Positions 1 to 5,106 of a DNA stretch of 5,106 nt are shown piece after piece. Origin of the DNA: Candidatus Fermentithermobacillaceae bacterium UBA3907. Its GTDB lineage: Bacteria > Bacillota > Sulfobacillia > Fermentithermobacillales > Fermentithermobacillaceae. Below the pieces are notes generated by a model. It was not told the origin of the DNA and ran no database searches. It saw nothing but the letters and a program-made list of their open reading frames with translations. Location of the stretch: NCBI GenBank assembly GCA_002391545.1, contig DGFF01000038.1, forward strand, positions 1 to 5,106, given 5' to 3'. Made by a program: the position numbers and the translations under genes. The first letter of the stretch is position 1, and each line of letters starts with the position of its first letter.

Positions 1-38
1 CTTTAATCTTAGAATCTATGGCACGTAGGATAATCGTA

Positions 39-67
39 TTGAAGTTACCTGGAACTGACTGTATACT
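39..67 (+). promoter_or_regulatory. Candidate sigma70 promoter P1
   Basis: The -35 candidate TTGAAG (39-44) matches TTGACA at four of six positions, including the TTGA core. The -10 candidate TATACT (62-67) matches TATAAT at five of six. The spacer is 17 bp, the optimum. Transcription would start near 74-76 and leave a leader of about 310 nt before the binding-protein gene. The call rests on consensus matching alone. Confidence 0.4.
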
Positions 68-82
68 GTGTATAGAATCAGT
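54..82. promoter_or_regulatory. Imperfect inverted repeat over P1 -10 box, candidate operator
   Basis: The dyad is centred on position 68. ACTGA (54-58) pairs with TCAGT (78-82), and TATAC (62-66) pairs with GTATA (70-74) around a TGT centre. Eleven of thirteen symmetric positions match. It covers the -10 box and likely start of promoter P1, the usual place for a repressor site. No regulator gene lies in the window, so the binding protein is unknown. TATAC-type cores occur in several regulator families, including GntR, but this site is not specific enough to name one. Confidence 0.35.
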
Positions 83-138
83 GCTTCAAAGTAGCAATTT
101 AACTCAACTCATTCCATTAATGGAGAAAGGAGTGAGAA

Positions 139-162
139 ATGGCACAACATGGTATTGACTAA
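139..162 (+). CDS. Possible seven-codon leader peptide (MAQHGID)
   Basis: An AAGGAG Shine-Dalgarno (about 127-132) lies six bases before ATG 139, and the frame reads MAQHGID before TAA at 160-162. The ribosome site is as good as those of the real genes downstream, yet the frame is tiny. It lies downstream of promoter P1 and just before a T6 tract. It could be a translated leader, the surviving start of a deleted gene, or chance. The peptide has no run of one amino acid of the kind seen in classical amino-acid attenuators. Confidence 0.2.
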   Translation: MAQHGID

Positions 163-182
163 CTGTAGTTGCCTTTTTTAAT
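155..182 (+). promoter_or_regulatory. Candidate sigma70 promoter P2
   Basis: TTGACT (155-160) matches the -35 consensus at five of six positions, and TTTAAT (177-182) matches the -10 consensus at five of six. The spacer is 16 bp. Transcription would start near 189, giving a leader of about 195 nt to the binding-protein ATG. Of the two candidates this has the better -35 box. The -35 overlaps the stop of the mini-ORF at 139-162. Confidence 0.42.
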
Positions 183-383
183 CCACTAACGGTTGCAGCT
201 ATTATTAATTACCCATCGTCATATGATTATGATTTGCACCACTTTATTCCCTGTTTTTTATGTAGTATAGGTTGCAAGACCCGAGTCCTACCTTGCGTAA
301 TTGATCAAAATCCATTGTACGTCGACGAAAGCAAAGTTTGGAGAACTGACTTTACAGTACAAGAGTACAAGGAGGAAGACTTA

Positions 384-1538
384 ATGAGAAAGAAGTTAAT
401 TTGTGCGTGTTTAGCATTGGTTATGGTGTTCGCGTTTGTAGGTTGTGGGCCTAAGGAACCGGAAGGCAATGGAGAACCTGTAGGCGGTGAAACGTACAAG
501 ATTGGGATAATAACAGGTACTGTTTCCCAGGGTGAAGAGGAATACATGGCAGCCCAGAACATGGCAGAAAAGTATGGTGACAAGATCGTAACGGCTACCT
601 ACCCAGACAACTTCGCATCTGAAACGGAAACGACCATAGCCAACGTAATATCGCTGGCATCAGATCCTGACGTTAAGGCCATAGTGTTTTGCCAGGCAGT
701 ACCAGGAGCCTGTGCGGCTGTAGATAAGGTTCGTGAAACTAACCCCGATATGCTATTTATTTTCGGTGTTGCTCATGAAGACCCGGCTACAGTTGCGAGT
801 AAAGCAGATATAGTGCTTAACAGCGATGAGATTTCAATGGGGTACAGAATTCCACAAAAGGCGAAGGAAATGGGAGCTACGACTCTCATTCACTATTCTT
901 TCCCGCGCCACTTATCTATGGAAACTATAGCGACCCGTCGGCAGATAATGATAGAAGAATGTGAGAAGTTAGGTATAAAGTTTGTAGATGTTACCGCTCC
1001 TGATCCAACAGGCGACGCAGGGTTAGGAGGCGCTCAGCAGTTTATTTTGGAAGACGTTCCTCGACAAATAGCCGAATACGGCAAGGATACGTGTTTCTTC
1101 TCTACAAACTGCGGGATGCAGGAACCTTTGATCCGTTCAGTGTGGGAAAATGGCGCCATATTAGTCCAGCAGTGCTGCCCCAGCCCGTATCATGGATATC
1201 CGGCTGCTTTGGATATCGATGTGACTGGACACGAAGGTGACATCCAATATATCTTAGATGCAATAGCTGAAAAACTAAAGGAAAAAGGCCAAGAGGCACG
1301 GATGTCAACCTGGCCTGTCCCAGTGAACATGCTAATGGTCGAGGCTGGCGTAGATTATGCCATAGAGTTCATAGAGGGAAGGACAAATGGACGAGTTGAC
1401 GAGGAAGTTTTGACTGAAATAGTGAGCAGAATTGCAGGAGGAGAAGGCAAAGCCACGCTTAGCAAATATGAGGTAGATGGGACTGTGCTAGATAATTTCT
1501 TCCTCATACTTTGCGATTACTATGATTTCAGCCAGTAG
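384..1538 (+). CDS. DUF3798 family substrate-binding lipoprotein of ABC importer
   Basis: This is the predicted ligand-capture component of the importer encoded downstream, anchored by lipid on the outer face of the cytoplasmic membrane. The 384-residue product begins with a lipoprotein signal: basic RKK at 2-4, a hydrophobic stretch at 5-19 and the lipobox FVGC with the lipidated Cys at 21. A Gly/Pro/Glu linker follows (22-37). From about residue 38 (YKIGIITGT) alternating beta/alpha segments resemble the type I periplasmic-binding fold, and HYSFPRH (170-176) is a segment I associate with DUF3798. GGAGG at 371-375 lies eight bases before ATG 384. A longer frame exists from TTG 234, but it would bury the signal peptide behind 50 residues and ignore this ribosome site, so I rejected it. 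The mature part has eight cysteines besides the lipidated one, including an adjacent pair at 264-265. The family assignment comes from sequence recognition. The ligand is unknown; nucleosides, sugars or another small polar molecule are possible by analogy with related transporters. Confidence 0.88.
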   Translation: MRKKLICACLALVMVFAFVGCGPKEPEGNGEPVGGETYKIGIITGTVSQGEEEYMAAQNMAEKYGDKIVTATYPDNFASETETTIANVISLASDPDVKAIVFCQAVPGACAAVDKVRETNPDMLFIFGVAHEDPATVASKADIVLNSDEISMGYRIPQKAKEMGATTLIHYSFPRHLSMETIATRRQIMIEECEKLGIKFVDVTAPDPTGDAGLGGAQQFILEDVPRQIAEYGKDTCFFSTNCGMQEPLIRSVWENGAILVQQCCPSPYHGYPAALDIDVTGHEGDIQYILDAIAEKLKEKGQEARMSTWPVPVNMLMVEAGVDYAIEFIEGRTNGRVDEEVLTEIVSRIAGGEGKATLSKYEVDGTVLDNFFLILCDYYDFSQ

Positions 1539-1557
1539 ACTAGTATTATTATTGGAA

Positions 1558-1604
1558 GTACGCAAAATCGCCGGCTTGCTCGGTAGCTGGCGATTTTGTT
1601 GTAC
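1558..1604 (+). terminator. Intercistronic stem-loop, likely partial terminator/attenuator
   Basis: CAAAATCGCC (1563-1572) pairs perfectly with GGCGATTTTG (1589-1598). The stem continues inward through 1573-1576 with 1585-1588, including one G-T wobble, to an eight-base loop at 1577-1584. GTAC at 1558-1561 can pair with GTAC at 1601-1604 across a small bulge. A 5' A run and a 3' TTTTGTT run flank the GC-rich core, as in bidirectional intrinsic terminators. It starts 20 bases after the binding-protein stop and ends before the next gene's ribosome site. Because the T run is short and partly inside the stem, leaky termination or protection of the upstream mRNA 3' end is more likely than a full stop. 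Confidence 0.7.
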
Positions 1605-1635
1605 CATTAAATGTCTTAGTTAGCATTGCATGGTC

Positions 1636-1641
1636 AGGAGG
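1636..1641 (+). promoter_or_regulatory. Ribosome binding site fixing the TTG start of the ATPase
   Basis: A perfect AGGAGG lies eight bases before TTG 1650. An in-frame TTG at 1626 would place this site inside the coding region and has no site of its own. ATG 1674 also lacks one. TTG 1650 is therefore the best-supported start. Confidence 0.75.
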
Positions 1642-1649
1642 AGCTGCAG

Positions 1650-3251
1650 TTGGGAAGCAGATATGTATTAGAGATGACAGACATATCAAAGGAGTATTAC
1701 GGTAACCGCGTTCTCAAGAATGTTAACTTGCAGGTAGAACCTGGAGAGATCCATGCTCTAGTAGGAGAAAATGGCGCAGGGAAATCTACTTTAATGAACA
1801 TTTTGTTTGGGATGCCAGTTATACATGAAACTGGAGGTTTCGAGGGAGAAATAAAAATTGACGGCCAGCCCGCAATGATTGACAACCCATATAAAGCCAT
1901 GGATTACGGCATAGGAATGGTGCATCAGGAGTTTATGCTGATCCCAGGCTTCACAGTTACCGAAAACATCAAGGTTGGCCGAGAAATAACTAACCCTACT
2001 TTTCTAAGCAAGGTATTTGGGAAAGACCTGGAAACCCTAGACATCGAAAAGATGAGAAGGGATGCGCGCGTTGCCCTAGACACTATTGGACTTAACATTG
2101 AAGAATACGTCCAGGTAGCTGGTTTGCCTATCGGATACATGCAGTTCGTCGAAATCGCCCGGGAAATAGATAAGACAGGCATAAAACTATTAGTGTTCGA
2201 TGAGCCTACAGCGGTACTCACCGAATCAGAAGCCGACCGTTTGCTAGAAATCGTGCAATTGATAGCCAGCAAAGGCATAGGGATAGTGTTTATAACCCAT
2301 AGACTTGATGAGGTGATGGCTATATCCGATCGGCTTACGATCTTGCGTGACGGGGAAGTTGTGGCGACTCTTAATGCTAAGGATACAACTGTAGAAAGAG
2401 TAGCAGAGCTCATGATAGGGCGAAAAGTTGAGAAACTCATAGAGGGTATGGGAGACCACCGGGTCTTAAGCGACGCAGACATAGCCCTGTCGTTGAGAGA
2501 TTTCTACGTAGATATGCCGGGTGAGCGGGTTAAAGGGGTTAATCTGGATATTAGAAACGGCGAAATCTTTGGTATCGGTGGATTGGCAGGCCAAGGAAAA
2601 CTAGGAATCCCCAACGGCATCATGGGCATATACGATTCAGAAGGCACTGTGGAACTGTTTGGCAAGGAATTGGATTTGACGAAACTTGGGGAGGCTCTTC
2701 GCAACGGAATTGCTTTCGTTTCGGAAGATAGAAGAGGGGTAGGTCTGCTCTTAGATGAGTCAATTGAGTTCAATGTCGTGTTTTCGGCCATGCAGATAAA
2801 GGGTGATTTTTTGATACGGCTTGGGCCCATCACTATTTACGATCAAAGAAAGGCGAGAGAGCATACCCTTGAGATGATAAAGACCCTGGACATTCGGTGT
2901 ACAGGTCCCAAACAGTTAGTAGGGAGCCTTTCAGGAGGCAACCAGCAGAAAGTTTGTTTGGCCAGGGCGCTTACCCTGAATCCCGCACTGCTCATAGTTT
3001 CAGAGCCTACGCGAGGCATAGATATTGGGGCGAAAAGACTTGTACTTGAACATCTTATAAAACTAAACCGGGAAGAAGGTTTGACCATAGTTGTGGTCAG
3101 CTCAGAGTTGGTGGAGCTCCGTTCTATGTGCGATAGAATTGCCATAATATCTGGAGGTAATGTGGCAGCGATATTGGAGCCTGACGCTCCAGACGCAGAG
3201 TTCGGTCTCGCCATGGCAGGTTTGAGGAAAGAAGGTGCGAGCATTGCGTGA
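1650..3251 (+). CDS. Sugar/nucleoside-type ABC importer ATPase with two fused nucleotide-binding domains
   Basis: This cytoplasmic ATPase powers the importer. The 533-residue product has the tandem layout of RbsA/MglA/YufO-type proteins, at about their usual length. The first domain has Walker A GENGAGKST (39-47), Q-loop Gln 93, Walker B LLVFDEPTA (180-188) and switch His 217. Its signature is degenerate, reading LPIGYMQ (159-165) with Pro in place of the usual Ser. The second domain has a P-loop remnant GLAGQGKLG (311-319) with Leu where Ser/Thr is expected. It also has the SEDRRG segment typical of this class, a good signature LSGGNQQ (427-433), and a Walker B-like LLIVSEPTRGID (447-458) with Ser 451 replacing Asp but Glu 452 kept. 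Ser 485 stands at the switch-His position, as is common in this class. The start is TTG 1650, chosen for its AGGAGG. The 3' end overlaps permease 1, so the two are probably translationally coupled. Confidence 0.93.
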   Translation: MGSRYVLEMTDISKEYYGNRVLKNVNLQVEPGEIHALVGENGAGKSTLMNILFGMPVIHETGGFEGEIKIDGQPAMIDNPYKAMDYGIGMVHQEFMLIPGFTVTENIKVGREITNPTFLSKVFGKDLETLDIEKMRRDARVALDTIGLNIEEYVQVAGLPIGYMQFVEIAREIDKTGIKLLVFDEPTAVLTESEADRLLEIVQLIASKGIGIVFITHRLDEVMAISDRLTILRDGEVVATLNAKDTTVERVAELMIGRKVEKLIEGMGDHRVLSDADIALSLRDFYVDMPGERVKGVNLDIRNGEIFGIGGLAGQGKLGIPNGIMGIYDSEGTVELFGKELDLTKLGEALRNGIAFVSEDRRGVGLLLDESIEFNVVFSAMQIKGDFLIRLGPITIYDQRKAREHTLEMIKTLDIRCTGPKQLVGSLSGGNQQKVCLARALTLNPALLIVSEPTRGIDIGAKRLVLEHLIKLNREEGLTIVVVSSELVELRSMCDRIAIISGGNVAAILEPDAPDAEFGLAMAGLRKEGASIA

Positions 3252-4302
3252 AAAACTAAGTGAGATATATGAAAACCTAGGACTTCCGCGCATTATAATA
3301 ATCGGGTTTTTCATCGTGCTCTTGATTGCGGCAGTTCCCTTAGGTCTCAGTGTGCCCAACCTTTTAGGCGATGCCATTCGTCGATGGGCTATGTATGGAG
3401 TACTGGTGCTTGCCATGGTGCCTGCAGTAGAATGCGGGATCAACCTTAACTTTGGCATATCTTTGGGTATAGTTGCAGGGCTCCTCGGTTCTACAACTGC
3501 CATTGAAATGGGCATACCCAATCCTTGGACGAGTTTGTTTGCGGCCATGGCGATTGGGGTATTAGTCGCTATTCCGTTAGGTATAGGATACGGGATCCTA
3601 TTGAATAGGGTAAAGGGTTCAGAAATGACCGTATCTACTTACGTAGGATTTTCAGTGGTTGCATTCATGAACTTAGTATGGCTCTCCCTTCCGTTTAAGA
3701 GTGGCACATTGATATGGCCCCTAGGTGGTCGGGGCATGAGAAATACCATAAGCCTAGCAAGCAGTTTTGGAGGAGTTCTTAACAATTTTTTAGGGGTTCA
3801 AATTGGCGACCCAACACAGGGTTTATATGTGCCAACAGGGCTAATCTTGTTTTTTATGGCAGCGTGCGTAGTAGTTTGGCTGTTTTTGAGAAGCAAGACA
3901 GGCCTAGCTATGAGTGCTGCCGGATCTAATCCGATGTTTGCTCGAGCTTCTGGCATCAACGTAGACATGATGAGGATTCTCGGGACTACCATATCTACTG
4001 CATTAGGGGCAATTGGCATCATTACATACTCTCAGAGCTACGGTTTTCTCCAACTTTACAACGCGCCTTTGATGATGGGGTTTCACTGTGTGGCGGCAGT
4101 ACTCATAGGAGGCGCTACCGTAAGGAGTGCGAAAATATCCCATGCCATCATTGGAACTTTTTTGTTCCAGGGGATATTGGCAGTAGCGTTGCCAGTGGCC
4201 AATAAACTTCTGCCTGGTACTAACCTCGCCGATGTTATGAGAATCATAATCTCCAACGGCATAATATTGTACGCTTTGTCGAAGACGAAAGAAGGTAGTT
4301 AA
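3235..4302 (+). CDS. ABC importer permease 1, BPD_transp_2 family
   Basis: This is an integral membrane subunit of the transport pore. From GTG 3235 the product is 355 residues, usual for the family, with roughly nine or ten hydrophobic segments. These include about 20-38, 51-66, 99-123, 133-153, 202-218, 247-266, 302-320 and 334-350. The loop at 219-243 (RSKTGLAMSAAGSNP and on to SGIN) matches the family's conserved cytoplasmic AxGxNPxxAxxxGI pattern. LNFGI (71-75), KGSEM (127-131) and RNTI (169-172) recur in permease 2. The start is uncertain: GTG 3235 has GAGG at 3224-3227, while TTG 3244 has AGAAGG at 3230-3235 and would give 352 residues. Either start overlaps the ATPase gene, by 17 or 8 bases, implying coupled translation. 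The family is clear; the substrate is not. Confidence 0.9.
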   Translation: MRALREKLSEIYENLGLPRIIIIGFFIVLLIAAVPLGLSVPNLLGDAIRRWAMYGVLVLAMVPAVECGINLNFGISLGIVAGLLGSTTAIEMGIPNPWTSLFAAMAIGVLVAIPLGIGYGILLNRVKGSEMTVSTYVGFSVVAFMNLVWLSLPFKSGTLIWPLGGRGMRNTISLASSFGGVLNNFLGVQIGDPTQGLYVPTGLILFFMAACVVVWLFLRSKTGLAMSAAGSNPMFARASGINVDMMRILGTTISTALGAIGIITYSQSYGFLQLYNAPLMMGFHCVAAVLIGGATVRSAKISHAIIGTFLFQGILAVALPVANKLLPGTNLADVMRIIISNGIILYALSKTKEGS

Positions 4303-4303
4303 A

Positions 4304-5106
4304 ATGGACAACTTCAAAGATAAGGTTTTTAACCTGCTAAACGAAAATAAAGTAGTAGTATTGTTTATCGTTTTGTGCATAGGTGCCATATATGTCTCAG
4401 GAGATCCCCTTACTTTTGTTGTCCGTGAGTTGTTTGCCCGCATCGGCAGAAACGGATTTATGGTTCTTTCCCTCCTCATACCGATTTTAGCAGGCATGGG
4501 TCTGAACTTTGGAATAACCATAGGTGCTATAGCCGCCCAAGTAGCTTTGTTCTGGGTGGTGTATTGGGGGTTTACCGGTATAGAAGGATTTTTGTTAACT
4601 GTGGCTATGGCTACGCCCATAGCAATGCTTTTCGGATGGTTGGTAGGTAAGCTGTTCAACACCATGAAAGGCGCAGAGATGATCGCCGGCATGATTTTGG
4701 GCTATTTTGCTGATGGTCTATATCAGCTTTTCTTCCTGTTTATAATAGGTGGCGTTATTCCCGTTGTAAACGAAACTCTTATAATCAGAGGCGGAGTTGG
4801 AGTAAAGAATACCATAGACTTAACAGGTAACCTCAAATACGCATTAGACACGGTTTCTATGCTGTCTTTGGCCAAGATAGGTTTCTGGGTTCTGATAGCC
4901 ATCTTGGGACTTAGGTTAGTGTTGAGGCTTACCAGGAAACTGGAAGGGCCCCTAACTAGCGATTTGCTTTTACTCATAGGCGCAGTCGCCATATATGGGC
5001 TTATACAAGTTCCGGCTATAGAGGGGTTTTTAGCCACAGATAGGCTTTTGCTCCTGGACGGTGTTATTATCGCTGCAGTGGCACTGGCTGCTTGGCAAGT
5101 ATGGAG
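4304..5106 (+). CDS. ABC importer permease 2, BPD_transp_2-like, 3' end beyond window
   Basis: This is the partner membrane subunit. ATG 4304 follows the permease 1 stop by one base, with GAAGG at 4291-4295 eight bases upstream, so translation is probably coupled. The frame stays open for 267 codons to the window edge, so the C-terminus is missing. The visible part has a charged N-terminus, then hydrophobic segments at about 17-31, 53-66, 68-90, 96-115, 127-152, 187-207, 221-236 and 248-265. LNFGI (67-71), KGAEM (122-126) and KNTI (168-171) match permease 1 at nearly the same spacing, indicating paralogy. Unlike permease 1, the segment after the KNTI motif reads LRLTRKLEGPL (203-213, Leu 203 to Leu 217 region) and shows no AxGxNP loop. 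It is therefore a divergent member. Related importers commonly use two different permeases, and this gene fits that role. Confidence 0.87.
   Translation, partial: MDNFKDKVFNLLNENKVVVLFIVLCIGAIYVSGDPLTFVVRELFARIGRNGFMVLSLLIPILAGMGLNFGITIGAIAAQVALFWVVYWGFTGIEGFLLTVAMATPIAMLFGWLVGKLFNTMKGAEMIAGMILGYFADGLYQLFFLFIIGGVIPVVNETLIIRGGVGVKNTIDLTGNLKYALDTVSMLSLAKIGFWVLIAILGLRLVLRLTRKLEGPLTSDLLLLIGAVAIYGLIQVPAIEGFLATDRLLLLDGVIIAAVALAAWQVW

Larger units (their letters stand above)
1..383. other. Upstream region without a convincing gene
   Basis: No reading frame here resembles a known protein. The + strand is open from position 3 to a TGA at 156-158, with an in-frame ATG at 18 that would give 46 residues. 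I see no Shine-Dalgarno before that ATG and no recognisable motif, so this is either a chance frame or the tail of a decayed or truncated gene. The region does carry regulatory-looking elements: two promoter candidates, a dyad over the first -10 box, a seven-codon mini-ORF with a ribosome binding site, and a T6 tract at 174-179. Between about 183 and 370 I see only short weak inverted repeats, such as the 8-bp palindrome at 219-226 and a 5-bp stem GCAAG/CTTGC at 274-296. I recognise no riboswitch class in this leader. Confidence 0.6.

Noticed and set aside
3..158. Open + frame with ATG at 18 giving a 46-residue product
   Set aside because: There is no ribosome site and no recognisable motif, and it overlaps promoter P1 and the dyad. 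It is too short to separate from chance, though the tail of a decayed gene is possible.
262..300. tRNA-like or riboswitch-like segment around a CCGAGTCC string and a GCAAG/CTTGC pair
   Set aside because: The T-loop TTC is absent, no seven-pair acceptor stem or anticodon arm can be drawn, and no known riboswitch core is visible.
234..383. Fifty-residue N-terminal extension of the binding protein from TTG 234
   Set aside because: It would place extra cytoplasmic-looking sequence before a clear lipoprotein signal, and GGAGG at 371-375 points to ATG 384.
1925..2482. Long minus-strand frames opposite the ATPase gene
   Set aside because: They are antisense shadows of a gene with clear ABC motifs; their translations are Ser-rich and lack domains.
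4152..4169. Perfect hairpin TGGAAC-T6-GTTCCA inside permease 1
   Set aside because: It lies in a well-conserved coding frame (GTFLFQG), the T run is in the loop rather than after the stem, and the frame continues intact on both sides.
4003..4692. 229-residue minus-strand frame across the permease 1/permease 2 junction
   Set aside because: It is antisense to two well-supported permease frames and shows no recognisable motif; the sense strand has ribosome sites and paralogous motifs.
1..5106. CRISPR arrays, insertion sequences, rRNA genes and replication origins
   Set aside because: No regularly spaced repeats, transposase motifs, terminal inverted repeats of mobile-element type or rRNA-like sequence were seen.

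Overview
The window holds most of one operon for an ABC importer of the type I solute-binding-protein / BPD_transp_2 permease class. All genes are on the + strand. The order is a binding lipoprotein recognised as the uncharacterised DUF3798 family (384-1538), a tandem two-domain ATPase (1650-3251), a first permease (3235-4302), and a second permease that is still open at the window edge (4304 to beyond 5106). Nothing in the window identifies the substrate.

The organism is most likely an anaerobic, possibly thermophilic bacterium of the Clostridia or Synergistota. The basis is weak: strong GGAGG-type ribosome binding sites, TTG/GTG starts, heavy use of ATA and AGA/AGG codons at moderate GC, a lipoprotein signal, and my recollection that DUF3798 occurs mainly in such anaerobes. 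No marker gene is present to settle it.

Layout: positions 1-383 contain no convincing gene. They hold two sigma70-like promoter candidates (39-67 and 155-182), an imperfect 29-bp dyad (54-82) sitting on the first -10 box, a seven-codon mini-ORF with a good Shine-Dalgarno, and a T tract. The binding protein follows with its own GGAGG site. A long stem-loop with A-rich and T-rich flanks (1558-1604) lies between it and the ATPase gene, which fits partial termination that leaves more binding protein than membrane complex. From the ATPase onward the genes are tightly coupled: ATPase and permease 1 overlap, and permeases 1 and 2 are separated by one base.

Expected mechanism: the lipoprotein captures a ligand outside the membrane and delivers it to a pore made of two different, paralogous permeases. 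The tandem ATPase drives transport. Its motifs predict one competent composite ATP site and one degenerate site. The two permeases share unusual motifs (LNFGI, KG[SA]EM, [RK]NTI), which suggests an old duplication and a heterodimer. The most notable point is that this is a complete, coherent importer of a family without an assigned substrate.
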